Assembly (NCBI RefSeq): GCF_028736925.1
Contig: NZ_JAQZAT010000013.1
Span: forward strand, 62,001 to 126,000
Source: Flavivirga sp. 57AJ16
Lineage (GTDB): Bacteria > Bacteroidota > Bacteroidia > Flavobacteriales > Flavobacteriaceae
Length of the DNA: 64,000 bases
Direction: 5' to 3'
Positions 1 through 7,569 of this stretch are shown here, piece by piece. A program made the translations under genes and the position numbers. How positions within the stretch are numbered: the first letter of the stretch is position 1; every line of letters begins with the position of its first letter. The notes beneath the pieces were generated by a model that worked only from the letters and a program-made list of their open reading frames with translations, had not been told where the DNA came from and did not search any database.

Positions 1-33
1 AATAGTCAATAATAAATAGTCAATAATAAATAA
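1..33. repeat. Short AT-rich tandem repeat
   Basis: A 14-bp unit (AATAGTCAATAATA) is present twice, followed by a degenerate third copy, directly downstream of the moaE stop codon. It is probably intergenic filler. Whatever gene lies further left is outside the window. Confidence 0.6.
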
Positions 34-477
34 TCACTTATTCACCTTCCATTGATGTGATTCGTCCTCAAAAATTTCCTTTCCAAATACAGGAACATCT
101 GCCTTAACCGCTTCTACAATAAACTCTAAAGCTTCAAAAACCACTTTGCGCCTTGGGGAGGATACAAAAACAAACAGGCATATTTCGCCAGCTTTAACGG
201 TTCCTAAACTGTGATAAATATGCATACAGGTCAGTTCGAATTTTTCAAAAGCTGTTTCCCGAATGTCATGAAACTTTGCATTGGCCATATCCTCATAAGC
301 TGTGTATTCTATGGCAGATACTGTTTTGTTGTCTATAATGTCGGCGCGCACTTGACCTAAGAAGATATTATGAGCGCCAATACTTGTTTTAGTTTGGTGT
401 TTTGCAATGGAATCTCCTATAAATTCTGAAGATATAGCGCCTTGCCTAAATACGTTTTTTATTTTTTTATTTGTCAT
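34..477 (-). CDS. moaE: Molybdopterin synthase catalytic (large) subunit MoaE
   Basis: MoaE joins MoaD to form molybdopterin synthase, which puts the two dithiolene sulfurs into precursor Z (cyclic pyranopterin monophosphate) in the cytoplasm. The 147-residue length is normal for the family. The C-terminal half carries the family pattern: 'SSPRRKVVFEALEFIVEAVK', then 'VPVFGKE' and a tryptophan close to the end, supplying the conserved lysines of the active site. Translation starts at an ATG at 477. It is the last gene seen in a minus-strand molybdenum cofactor operon, 63 bp after the MoeB-like gene, with its partner moaD two genes upstream. moaA and moaC are not in the window and probably lie to the left or elsewhere. 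The assignment is firm from both sequence and context. Confidence 0.93.
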   Translation of the reverse strand: MTNKKIKNVFRQGAISSEFIGDSIAKHQTKTSIGAHNIFLGQVRADIIDNKTVSAIEYTAYEDMANAKFHDIRETAFEKFELTCMHIYHSLGTVKAGEICLFVFVSSPRRKVVFEALEFIVEAVKADVPVFGKEIFEDESHQWKVNK

Positions 478-540
478 TATTTTATGTTTTGTAGACCTAT
501 TGGGTTTTTAAAACTTGACAGGTCTCATTATTTCAATTGG

Positions 541-1623
541 CTAACCCAATAGTTCTTGGTAAAATTCTTTTATTTCTGGAGCACCTTCTACAATGCTATA
601 ACAATTGTTTACTTCTAATGCTTTTAATATGGAAACAGCTCTTTTACTCCTGATTCCTGATTGACAGAAAATAACTTTTTGTTTTTCGGGATCAATGCTA
701 TCTACAGATTGTTCTAATTTACTTAAAGGAATGGATGTGATCTCTAAATATTCAATTTTTGGTGTTTCATGGATTTCACGAACATCTATAATTTGAAGGT
801 TTGTTCGATTGACAACTTCGGTTATTGAAATAGTATCGATTTCTATGTCGCAAATTTCTTCAACACTTTGGGTATGAAAGCTCTCTTTTTTGCTTAAGAC
901 AGTTTCAATTTCAGATGAAGATCTGTTTATGCTTAATGTGATTGTTTGACTGTTTAGCGCATTGTAACAAAGTAGTTTTCCAGAAAGAGGCTCGCCCAGA
1001 CCTAAAATAATCTTTAAAACCTCATTAGCTTGCATCGTTCCAATGATACCGGGCAATACACCTAAGACACCTATTTCGGAGCAGTTAGGTACAGCACCTT
1101 TTTTTGGAGGGGTAGGGAATAGGCATCGATAGCTTGGCCCATTGTTATAATTAAAGACAGAGACTTGACCTTCAAACTTATAAACAGCCCCAAAAACCAA
1201 TGGTTTGTTTGTTATAACAGAGGCATCATTGACCAGATAACGCGTTGCGAAATTATCGGACCCATCCACGATGATATCATATTGATTAAATAGCGCCATC
1301 GCATTTTTATGTGTAAGCTTTTCGGGATAGGCCATTATAGAAATACTACCGTTTAAATCTTCTAAACGTTTTTTGGCTGCTTCGGCTTTATTTTCTCCTA
1401 ATGATGCTGTTCCAAATAATACCTGGCGCTGTAAATTTGATATTTCAACGACATCAAAATCTACAATACCAATATGACCAATACCAGCAGCGGTAAGGTA
1501 CTGTAAAACGGGACAGCCCAACCCACCAGCGCCAATAACCAATACTTTGGCCTTAGAAAGTTTGTCTTGCCCTTCTTGTCCTATTTCCGATAATATAATA
1601 TGTCTGTTGTATCTGTTTGTCAT
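541..1623 (-). CDS. moeB: MoeB/ThiF-type sulfur-carrier adenylyltransferase fused to a rhodanese domain
   Basis: The N-terminal ~250 residues are an E1-like adenylating domain, with the nucleotide-binding loop 'GAGGLGCPVLQYL' and the 'DFDVVEISNLQRQ' motif. It activates the C-terminal glycine of MoaD. Residues ~265-360 are a rhodanese domain whose active-site loop is 'CQSGIRS', with the persulfide cysteine first, so one polypeptide can adenylate MoaD and deliver sulfur, as in MOCS3-type enzymes. The structural zinc site of E. coli MoeB (two CxxC pairs) is not kept: the first pair reads 'SYRC' and the second is absent. The gene is 360 residues, starts with ATG at 1623, and lies between moaD and moaE in the operon. 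A role in thiamine (ThiS) activation is also possible, but the context favours molybdopterin. Confidence 0.88.
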   Translation of the reverse strand: MTNRYNRHIILSEIGQEGQDKLSKAKVLVIGAGGLGCPVLQYLTAAGIGHIGIVDFDVVEISNLQRQVLFGTASLGENKAEAAKKRLEDLNGSISIMAYPEKLTHKNAMALFNQYDIIVDGSDNFATRYLVNDASVITNKPLVFGAVYKFEGQVSVFNYNNGPSYRCLFPTPPKKGAVPNCSEIGVLGVLPGIIGTMQANEVLKIILGLGEPLSGKLLCYNALNSQTITLSINRSSSEIETVLSKKESFHTQSVEEICDIEIDTISITEVVNRTNLQIIDVREIHETPKIEYLEITSIPLSKLEQSVDSIDPEKQKVIFCQSGIRSKRAVSILKALEVNNCYSIVEGAPEIKEFYQELLG

Positions 1624-1686
1624 TCCTTAATTCCTGTATTTCGTCTTCGCTCAATATAAACTTTGGCAGGAATCTCATCCTACCAT

Positions 1687-1708
1687 TTATTATTATTATT
1701 ATTATTAT
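1687..1708. repeat. ATT/TTA trinucleotide microsatellite
   Basis: About seven TTA/ATT units lie in the 246-bp gap between moaD and the MoeB-like gene. The rest of this gap holds a 'GAAGGAGGAACGACTGAGAT' stretch (1791-1810) and no open frame I can support. Confidence 0.6.
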
Positions 1709-1869
1709 GTTTTTAATGTTGTTTGCGATACTTTTCCTTTCTTAAAAAATCGAACTGACATTATGTTTTTAATGTTGCTTTTTGTCAAGTCGAAGGAGGA
1801 ACGACTGAGATATCTTATAACAGTGAATTTCAAACTGTCTCTCCAATAATTATGTTTAGATCGAAACGA

Positions 1870-2103
1870 CTAGCCTCCAGCAAATGGTGGCAATAATGCT
1901 ATTTCTTTTCCTGATAATTTCGTTTCTAAAGACACCAATTCCTGGTTTTGGGCAATTTGAAAACCTTCGTTTTTAAGCGCATTATATTTTGAATATATAT
2001 GCTCTAAAAGCTCAGAAATCAAGACGCCTGAGAACTCTAAAGATTCCTCTTCTTTTTGGGTAACCTCTGCTATTTGTCCAAAGTACTTAATCGTTATGAG
2101 CAT
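1870..2103 (-). CDS. moaD: Molybdopterin synthase small subunit / sulfur carrier MoaD
   Basis: This is a 77-residue ubiquitin-fold sulfur carrier ending in the diagnostic 'LPPFAGG'. The terminal glycine is adenylated by the MoeB-like protein, converted to a thiocarboxylate, and donates sulfur within the MoaD-MoaE synthase. Its ATG (2103) lies inside the 3' end of mobA, a 17-bp overlap that implies translational coupling. The length and the GG terminus are typical of the family. Within the operon it sits between mobA and the moeB-like gene, exactly where its activating enzyme is encoded next. Confidence 0.92.
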   Translation of the reverse strand: MLITIKYFGQIAEVTQKEEESLEFSGVLISELLEHIYSKYNALKNEGFQIAQNQELVSLETKLSGKEIALLPPFAGG

Positions 2104-2671
2104 CTTCTAATTGTTTTAATTCTTCTTTTGTATTCACATTCGTTGTAGCATTCATATCATGATGATCCAAAGGAATGTTTTTAACACGACATTGATTAAC
2201 GACCATGCGTAAACGTCTTTCATCATTTTTCAGTAGATTGCTAAAAACACGACCACAACGCTTTTTATAAAGCGCTATTAATGGCATCGTTTTACCGTGA
2301 CTTTCTATCTGAACAATATCTGGGTCAGTATCGGTGTTTATTATTAGTTTTTCCAGTATTTTAGTTTTAATTAGAGGAATGTCACAGCTTAAAACCAAAT
2401 TGTAATCAGTTTTGGATGCTTCAAGACCAGAACAGATTCCTGCTACGGGGCCTGCATTTTTTATGGTGTCCGTTACTCTTTTATAACCTAGAGTATCATA
2501 ATCCGGATTATCGGAAACAATAATAATTTTGGATACCAAAGGCTTTAAAGCGTCTATACTGTGTTGAATAAAAGTTTTTTCGTTTAATCTTAAAAACCCT
2601 TTATCCGTTCCCATACGAGAACTTTTTCCTCCAGCAAGCACAATACCTGTTATGTGTTTTTTGTTTATCAT
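2087..2671 (-). CDS. mobA: Molybdenum cofactor guanylyltransferase MobA
   Basis: MobA links GMP to molybdopterin to give the MGD form of the cofactor. The N-terminus carries the nucleotidyltransferase signature 'GIVLAGGKSSRMGTDKGFL', followed by a conserved Asp-containing 'LVLSCDIPLI' motif (residues ~105-115) that binds Mg and GTP. The 194-residue length fits. The start ATG abuts the stop codon of the upstream permease gene, and the 3' end overlaps moaD. Presence of mobA suggests that the cell makes at least one bis-MGD enzyme of the DMSO reductase class. This is inference, since no such enzyme is in the window. Confidence 0.92.
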   Translation of the reverse strand: MINKKHITGIVLAGGKSSRMGTDKGFLRLNEKTFIQHSIDALKPLVSKIIIVSDNPDYDTLGYKRVTDTIKNAGPVAGICSGLEASKTDYNLVLSCDIPLIKTKILEKLIINTDTDPDIVQIESHGKTMPLIALYKKRCGRVFSNLLKNDERRLRMVVNQCRVKNIPLDHHDMNATTNVNTKEELKQLEDAHND

Positions 2672-3412
2672 TTAAGTAAAAAATAATTTAGCACAAGCAA
2701 TCATTAATACAAGGGCCAAAATATATTGTAGGTTCTGATTATTTATTTTTTTACTTCCGTAATAACCGCCCAAAACCCCACCAATTAGAGCGATAGCAAC
2801 TAATAAAAAGGAAGCTTTTTCTAAAGTAACCCCGGTGCTAAGTTGCCCAATTAATCCAGAAGCAGAATTCACCCAAATAAACAAGGCAGAAACAGCTGCG
2901 GCCTCTTTCATTTTGCCCCAATGCAATAACAGGATCACAGGTGTTAATATAATACCACCACCAATACCTATAAGTCCTGAAAAGAAGCCAATAATGCCGC
3001 CAACAATAAGTCCTTGCCAAAGTTTTAACTCTTTTATGGATTGACTTTCTTTTCCAAAAACATTCAGCATTTTTAAAATGGCAAAAATCAATAGGACCGC
3101 GAGTATCTTTTTATATATGGAAGCATCAATTTCAATCATGCCGCCTATAAAGGCTAATGGTATAGAAGCCATTGCAAATGATATGAATAACTTCTTGTTA
3201 AAGAAACCTTCTTTGTAATAATAATAAAAAGAAATGCCGGCAACGAACAAGTTTAACAGTAGCGCAGTAGGTTTCATATTTTCGGGAGCAAAAGAAAACA
3301 ATGCCATAAGTGCCAAATAGCCGCTGGCACCACCATGGCCTACACTAGCATAGAGAAATGATACTACTGGGAGTATGATTAAAAATATGTATATGTTTTC
3401 TGTTTGTAGCAT
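2672..3412 (-). CDS. TauE/SafE (TSUP) family membrane permease
   Basis: This is a 246-residue integral membrane protein with roughly eight hydrophobic segments in two similar halves. The family hallmark appears twice: 'SFLYASVGHGGASGYLAL' near the N-terminus and 'GFFSGLIGIGGGIILTPVI' in the middle. TSUP proteins export or import sulfite, sulfoacetate or related anions. Here the gene abuts mobA inside the molybdenum cofactor operon, so movement of a sulfur oxyanion handled by a molybdoenzyme (for example sulfite), or of molybdate, is a reasonable but unproven guess. The start is ATG at 3412, just downstream of the minisatellite that separates it from the rest of the operon. Confidence 0.85.
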   Translation of the reverse strand: MLQTENIYIFLIILPVVSFLYASVGHGGASGYLALMALFSFAPENMKPTALLLNLFVAGISFYYYYKEGFFNKKLFISFAMASIPLAFIGGMIEIDASIYKKILAVLLIFAILKMLNVFGKESQSIKELKLWQGLIVGGIIGFFSGLIGIGGGIILTPVILLLHWGKMKEAAAVSALFIWVNSASGLIGQLSTGVTLEKASFLLVAIALIGGVLGGYYGSKKINNQNLQYILALVLMIACAKLFFT

Positions 3413-3427
3413 TTTTGATTTATTTGG

Positions 3428-3542
3428 TCTAAAGTGTCTAAAGTGTCTAAAGTGTCTAAAGTGTCTAAAGTGTCTAAAGTGCCTAGAGTGTCTAGAGTGT
3501 CTAGAGTGTCTAGAGTGCCTAGAGTGCCTAAAGTTATAAGTG
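3428..3542. repeat. Minisatellite, about twelve 9-bp units, left flank of the S23-like gene
   Basis: The unit TCTAAAGTG is repeated about a dozen times, first as TCTAAAGTG and then as the variant TCTAGAGTG/CCTAGAGTG. It ends in GCCTAAAGTTATAAGTG (3526-3542), which is the exact reverse complement of 3988-4004 on the other side of the S23-like gene. Confidence 0.9.
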
Positions 3543-3565
3543 TTCTAAAGTTATAAGTTTAAAGT

Positions 3566-3919
3566 TTAAAGTTTGTTAGATATGGACGTGAAAAGTGCTA
3601 AAAGTTCTTTGGTTTCATTTAAAATTGAATTTAGTTTTTCAGTTGAGACCCATTCCATGTCTTTTATGATTTCTAACCAATATGCTGTTTCACTTGCTTC
3701 ACTTTCGGATATCTTAATTTTATTTTTAAAATCCCTTTTACTACGAGATCGATTTGCTTCCCTGTAATTTGCACCAATACTAGTACCGGATTTTGTAATT
3801 TGATTTCTTAGGACTTTCCCTTCAATTGAATTTGGCAGTGAACTTGATAGTTTAATAATTGATATTCCAAACGTTCTTGTTCTGTTTTCAAGTTTCTTTG
3901 CAAATTCTTTGTTGTCCAT
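3566..3919 (-). CDS. Four-helix-bundle protein (S23/IVP, Avd-related family)
   Basis: This is a 117-residue, wholly helical, basic protein. It has the family pattern of 'FAKKLENRTRTFGISIIKL', then 'GTSIGANYREANRSRSKRDF', then 'ISESEASETAYWLEII', closing with 'KELLALFTSISNKL'. The family is known from intervening sequences in 23S rRNA genes and as the fold of the Avd accessory protein of diversity-generating retroelements. Free-standing copies such as this have no settled function. No reverse transcriptase or variable repeat is nearby. The gene is bracketed by minisatellites in inverted orientation and interrupts an otherwise coherent molybdenum cofactor operon, so it looks like a small inserted cassette. 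The start is ATG at 3919. Confidence 0.85.
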   Translation of the reverse strand: MDNKEFAKKLENRTRTFGISIIKLSSSLPNSIEGKVLRNQITKSGTSIGANYREANRSRSKRDFKNKIKISESEASETAYWLEIIKDMEWVSTEKLNSILNETKELLALFTSISNKL

Positions 3920-3936
3920 TTAGTTTTGTTTTTTGA

Positions 3937-4072
3937 GCACTTATAACTTTAAATACTTTAGGCACTTATAACTTTAAATACTTTAGGCACTTATAACTTT
4001 AGGCACTTCCAACTTTAGGCACTTCCAACTTTAGGCACTTTAAATACTTCCAACTTTAGGCACTTTAAATAC
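3937..4072. repeat. Minisatellite, right flank of the S23-like gene
   Basis: Units beginning GCACTTATAACTTTA (period 25 bp at first, then about 17-18 bp with GCACTTCCAACTTTAG variants) fill the gap between the S23-like gene and the ModE-like gene. The sequence is the reverse-complement type of the left-hand array. The last units run into the C-terminal codons of the ModE-like gene. Confidence 0.9.
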
Positions 4073-4411
4073 TTACAACAGCTCTATCTTCTCCAATTGC
4101 TCATCCAAAAAAGCCCAGCAATTTTTATTGATCTCCTCAAAGGCTTTAATTAAAGACTTTCCATAATCGGTCAGTTCGGCACCACCGCCATCTTTACCGC
4201 CAATACTGTTTATGGTAACAGGTTTTTTGGCCGATCTGTTTACCGAGTCTAAAAGCTGCCAAGCTTTCTTATAGGAGATATTTAAAGATTTAGCAGCCTT
4301 GGAAAGAGATCCTTTTTCTTGTATGGCTTTTAATAAATGCACACGCCCTTCACCAAGAAGCACATAGTTTTCTGATTCGATCCAAATTCTACTTTTAATT
4401 TTATATCCCAT
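4073..4411 (-). CDS. ModE-type winged-helix regulator (N-terminal domain only)
   Basis: The protein is 112 residues and corresponds to the DNA-binding domain of ModE: a LysR-like winged helix with 'RVHLLKAIQEKGSLSKAAKSLNISYKKAWQLL' (residues ~22-53). A 'GGKDGGGAELTDYGKSLI' wing and a dimerising C-terminal helix follow. No molybdate-binding (MOP) domain follows, so direct molybdate sensing by this protein is doubtful. It lies 9 bp downstream of moeA and most likely controls this operon. The C-terminal end abuts the minisatellite, so truncation of a longer gene by the cassette cannot be excluded. However, single-domain forms are common in Bacteroidota. Confidence 0.82.
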   Translation of the reverse strand: MGYKIKSRIWIESENYVLLGEGRVHLLKAIQEKGSLSKAAKSLNISYKKAWQLLDSVNRSAKKPVTINSIGGKDGGGAELTDYGKSLIKAFEEINKNCWAFLDEQLEKIELL

Positions 4412-4420
4412 AATCGTCGT

Positions 4421-5599
4421 TTAAACTGGTAATAAAATAAGCTCTATGTCGTCGTTTATATTAATAGCGGTCATGTCTTCCGGAGCAAAAGCTAATGCAT
4501 TAGAAAGTGCAAATGTCTGTAACATGGATGAATTTTGCCCTTCTAATATTTCAACCTCACCGTCCTTGTATATAGCTTTTAAAAACTGGGGCCTATCTCC
4601 TTTTTTCTCGAATGTAGAAATAGACTTCGCTTTTATTCTTGGTAATTCAATCGTGTTTTTATTCATCATTTTTTGCAGTGCGATATATACATAAGTATAA
4701 AAGCACGATAAGGCCGCTGCGGGGTTGCCAGGTAAGGCAAATATGGCCGTGCCCTCTTTTTTTCCAAAGAATAAAGGTTTTCCTGGTTTTTGCTTTACTT
4801 TATAAAAGACCTCTTTTACCTGTAACTCTTTAAGTGCTTTACCCACAAAATCATAATCCCCCACGGAGATTCCGCCCGTGACAATAACCAGATCGTTATC
4901 GTCTATAACGGTTTCAAGTTTGTTTTTGGTTTGTGTATAATCGTCTGCTATTTTGTGAATAGTGACATCATAAAATTTAAGGTTATATAAAGCGTTTAAA
5001 AGCATTTTAGAGTTGCTTTCATATATTTTTCCATAGGTTAAGGGGTGTCCGGCTTCAACAAGTTCGTTACCGGTAGTAATTAAAGCTATAGAAGGTTTTT
5101 TGTAAACAGATGCTTGAGTGATTCCTAAGGATGTTAAATAACCAATGGCGGCAGGCGTTAATTTTGTACCTTGTTTTAAAGCCAAATCCCCGGTTTTAAC
5201 TTGTTCTCCCATCGGGCGAATATTGCGGCCTTCTGGTAAATGACTTTCTAGAGTTATTTTTGAACCAATAACAGCTACTTTTTCTTGCATCATAATGGCA
5301 TTGGCGGTTTCTGGAACTGGAGCGCCCGTAAATATTCTGATAGCTTCTCCTGGCCTTAAGGTAGGTTGGTGTCTATCTCCTGCTTTGACTTCGCCTATTA
5401 GGCTATATGACAAATCATTATGCAAGAATAACGCATAGCCATCCATAGCAGATTGCCTAAAAGGAGGCATGTTTACTGGCGAAACAATATCTTTGGATAA
5501 GTGGTAACCACCGCATTTTTCTAAAGGTTTATTTTCCTCTTTAAAAAGAGGGGGGATATTGTTTTTAACAGCATTTATAGCTTCATTTATAGTGACCAT
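4421..5599 (-). CDS. moeA: Molybdopterin molybdenumtransferase MoeA
   Basis: MoeA inserts molybdate into adenylylated molybdopterin. Recognisable segments are 'NMPPFRQSAMDGYAL' (residues ~45-58), 'RIFTGAPVPETANAIMMQE', the central 'VTGGISVGDYDFV' MPT-binding motif, 'KQKPGKPLFFG' and 'ALPGNPAAALSCF'. A small beta domain IV sits at the C-terminus. The open frame continues upstream to a TTG at 5626, but the first ATG (5599) gives 392 residues beginning 'MVTINEAINAV', which matches the usual N-terminus, so I chose it. It is the first gene of the leftward operon, with a 9-bp gap to the ModE-like regulator. Confidence 0.93.
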   Translation of the reverse strand: MVTINEAINAVKNNIPPLFKEENKPLEKCGGYHLSKDIVSPVNMPPFRQSAMDGYALFLHNDLSYSLIGEVKAGDRHQPTLRPGEAIRIFTGAPVPETANAIMMQEKVAVIGSKITLESHLPEGRNIRPMGEQVKTGDLALKQGTKLTPAAIGYLTSLGITQASVYKKPSIALITTGNELVEAGHPLTYGKIYESNSKMLLNALYNLKFYDVTIHKIADDYTQTKNKLETVIDDNDLVIVTGGISVGDYDFVGKALKELQVKEVFYKVKQKPGKPLFFGKKEGTAIFALPGNPAAALSCFYTYVYIALQKMMNKNTIELPRIKAKSISTFEKKGDRPQFLKAIYKDGEVEILEGQNSSMLQTFALSNALAFAPEDMTAININDDIELILLPV

Positions 5600-5931
5600 G
5601 TCATAAATATCGTTATGTTCTTGCAAATATAACGATTTTGGTTCTTACTATAGCATGACATTTATCGGTTTATCTTATTAAATAATTCTAATTTTAATGC
5701 TATTAATTAGCCTGTACCATTACTAGGACAGGATAAAGAGATATAATATTATAATTGGTATTATTAGTACTACCAAGATTCCATTTTGAGGTTTGGGTTT
5801 TACATACATTTTATGTTTAGTAGTTGATATCGGATTTTTTATGATGATTTAAAAAAAAATGAATTTTTAGATGTGCTCTTAACCATAAATAATTAGTTTC
5901 GTAATTATAATATTCTTTTTCGCACAATTTA
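5600..5931. other. Divergent intergenic region between moeA and the ECF sigma gene
   Basis: This is 332 bp of AT-rich DNA with no supportable reading frame. It must hold promoters for both the leftward molybdenum cofactor operon and the rightward sigma factor. I could not single out a convincing -33/-7 pair or a Moco riboswitch fold by eye. Confidence 0.6.
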
Positions 5932-6489
5932 ATGAATCTTATTTTTGAAGAAATAAAAAATAAAAATCGTCAAGTTTATCGAACCTTTTTCAATAAAAAC
6001 TATGAGGATTTAGTCATATATGCTAATAGTTATCTTTTTGATAAACCGGCTAGTGAAGATGTGGTCCAAGAGGTCTTTATTTATATTTGGGAAAAAGCAC
6101 ATAAGATTGAATTAGAATCTTCTTTTAAGGGCTATATCTATACCATGGTAAGAAATAGGTGTCTCAATTTTTTAAAATCATTAAAAATTACCGATAACTT
6201 TAACGTTCTAGAATTTAATGTTAATTTAATTACAGAGCATGTTTTCGATTCAGCTTCAGATGAAGATAAAAAAATAGTATATCACCAAATACTTAAAATA
6301 GTAGACACCCTTCCAGAGAGAATGAAGCAAATTGTAAAATTGAAATTTTTACATAATTATAAATACCGTGAGATTGCTGAAGAGCTCGATATTTCCGTTA
6401 ATACCGTTAAGACTCAATTAAAACGGGCCAAATCTAAAATTACAGAACTTGTAACATCCATATTAATTCTTTTGGAACTACATCAGTAA
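5932..6489 (+). CDS. ECF RNA polymerase sigma factor (FecI-like)
   Basis: This is a 185-residue sigma-70 family protein containing only regions 2 and 4. Region 2 includes 'DKPASEDVVQEVFIYIWEK' (residues ~43-61). Region 4 is 'LPERMKQIVKLKFLHNYKY' followed by the helix-turn-helix 'REIAEELDISVNTVKTQLKR'. In Bacteroidota such factors pair with a FecR anti-sigma and a TonB-dependent SusC carrying an STN signalling domain, and all three occur here in order. The FecR gene normally follows within a few tens of bases. Here 1.08 kb of REP/transposase debris intervenes. A 9-bp inverted repeat (6482-6490/6516-6524) followed by TTT overlaps the stop codon and may act as a weak terminator. Confidence 0.93.
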   Translation: MNLIFEEIKNKNRQVYRTFFNKNYEDLVIYANSYLFDKPASEDVVQEVFIYIWEKAHKIELESSFKGYIYTMVRNRCLNFLKSLKITDNFNVLEFNVNLITEHVFDSASDEDKKIVYHQILKIVDTLPERMKQIVKLKFLHNYKYREIAEELDISVNTVKTQLKRAKSKITELVTSILILLELHQ

Positions 6490-6683
6490 GAGCTACGTTT
6501 TTAATCGAAGATTTACTTACTGATTTTAAATTCTGTGAAGCTAATCTTTTGATTTCATGATGTCCTATTTAATCAAATAAAATGTGTGGGTCATCTAAAT
6601 AACAGCATTTCGATTTTTGACGAGAAAGTTAAAAACCTGCGCTCGATTTCCCGCTTGCAGCAGGTAGCGATTACCTATGAAAC

Positions 6684-6725
6684 CCCCGCTCCCGCTAAAC
6701 TGTGTTTAGTGGCGTACCGAGTAAG
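6684..6725 (-). repeat. REP palindrome, reverse orientation, CTAAAC-stem variant
   Basis: Read on the minus strand it has the same head and tail as the window's other REPs (CTTACTC..., CCACT..., then AGCGGGAGCGGGG), but the stem is CTAAACACAGTTTAG instead of CTAGTTTTGAAAACTAG. It lies upstream of the RAYT remnant and faces the copy at 7130-7164. Confidence 0.85.
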
Positions 6726-6886
6726 AAAATAAAAAGTTAAAAGCTACTTTAGAGATGGGGTAGCTTTTTTGTGGGCTAAAAGTTAAGAAGTAAAACCTGT
6801 TTAGTGGCCTCAGCAGTGAGCAACAAGCAATAAAATATTTCATAAAAGCTTTTATGGAAATATGTAGCTTTTCGTACTTTAGGAGC

Positions 6887-6976
6887 ATGAGTAGAAATTA
6901 TAAGTTTCATAATGAATCAGGAATTTTTGTCAGTTTGGCTATCAAATCTATGGTTGATGTATCGAAAACAAGATAA
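6887..6976 (+). pseudogene. Decayed REP-associated tyrosine transposase (RAYT), 5' remnant
   Basis: An ATG at 6887 opens 29 codons (MSRNYKFHNESGIF...), ending in TAA. They align with the first ~30 residues of the intact RAYT at 33733, which begins MSRNYKFHNKGG. The 20-odd bases upstream of both starts are also alike (TAGCTTTTCGTACTTTAG against TGGCTTTTGTTATTTTAG). After this point homology is lost: the catalytic HxH and tyrosine regions are missing, and no long frame continues before the REP at 7130. It is therefore a dead copy, still bracketed by inverted REPs as an intact RAYT locus would be. Confidence 0.8.
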
Positions 6977-7129
6977 TTTCTAGTTCCCGAGCACTTTTCG
7001 ACACTAAATTTCCATGAAATTTAACTCGAAGATGTCCACGAATTAGTTAACCCTTACAGAAGTGGCATGTTAGCTCTTAAACGAGGTTCACGTTACAATA
7101 ATATTTTGATTTATTAATGTTCAGTTAGT

Positions 7130-7164
7130 TTGCCGCCACTAAACACAGTTTAGCGGTAGCGGGG
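7130..7164 (+). repeat. REP palindrome, forward orientation, CTAAAC-stem variant
   Basis: The sequence GCCGCCACTAAACACAG / TTTAGCGGTAGCGGGG has the head and tail of the 31-41 kb REPs with a different stem. It is the inverted partner of 6684-6725 and closes the RAYT remnant on its right side. Confidence 0.88.
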
Positions 7165-7336
7165 ACTAATGCGTCGCAAGGTTCTGAAGAAACCAACGAA
7201 GTTTATAGTTCACCTCTGCTTTCCTTTGAAAAAATAATATTTTTTATGGAATTGCTAAGTAAAGGCGAAGTTTTGGGCTTGGTTCTTCTCAAGCGTGAGC
7301 GTGAGAAGAAATCCCTCTCGAAAGGGCGTCTTTTCT

Positions 7337-7392
7337 CCTGCCTGCCGGCAGGCAGGTTTGTTACTTTTCTTTGGACGAGCAAAGAAAAGTAA
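7337..7392. repeat. Two adjacent perfect hairpins upstream of fecR
   Basis: Positions 7337-7356 form a perfect 20-bp palindrome of the CCTGCC/GGCAGG type. It is followed by TTACTTTTCTTTG (7361-7373), a 6-base loop, and CAAAGAAAAGTAA (7380-7392), a perfect 13-bp stem. The first motif recurs in altered form at 61796-61815 and in the 40-kb array. This may be a dispersed genomic repeat, and it could also terminate or attenuate transcription between the sigma and anti-sigma genes. Confidence 0.8.
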
Positions 7393-7569
7393 GTAAAAAA
7401 ACTTTTAGCTTATATACCGAAAAAGATGTGGGTACACTGTAGCTGCTGGAAAGGCAGGGATAGCTCGTTTCAAGAAATTATTTATTCGTTTTAACCTTTT
7501 TTTAGGTTTTTGTCACCCATTTTTAATTTTGTGTTGTCCTAAGAGTAGGTCGTACTATAAATAAATCAA

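Noticed and set aside
3566-3919. Diversity-generating retroelement around the S23/Avd-like gene
   Set aside because: No reverse transcriptase, template repeat or variable repeat was found nearby. Adenine-specific variation was not seen between the flanking repeats.
1-4072. CRISPR array suspected in the short direct repeats
   Set aside because: The 9-bp and 17-25-bp units at 3428-3542 and 3937-4072 are contiguous minisatellites with no unique spacers, and no cas genes are present. The same applies to the 153-bp units at 40 kb.
5600-5931. Moco riboswitch upstream of moeA
   Set aside because: I looked for the characteristic conserved helices and could not trace a convincing fold; the region is simply AT-rich.
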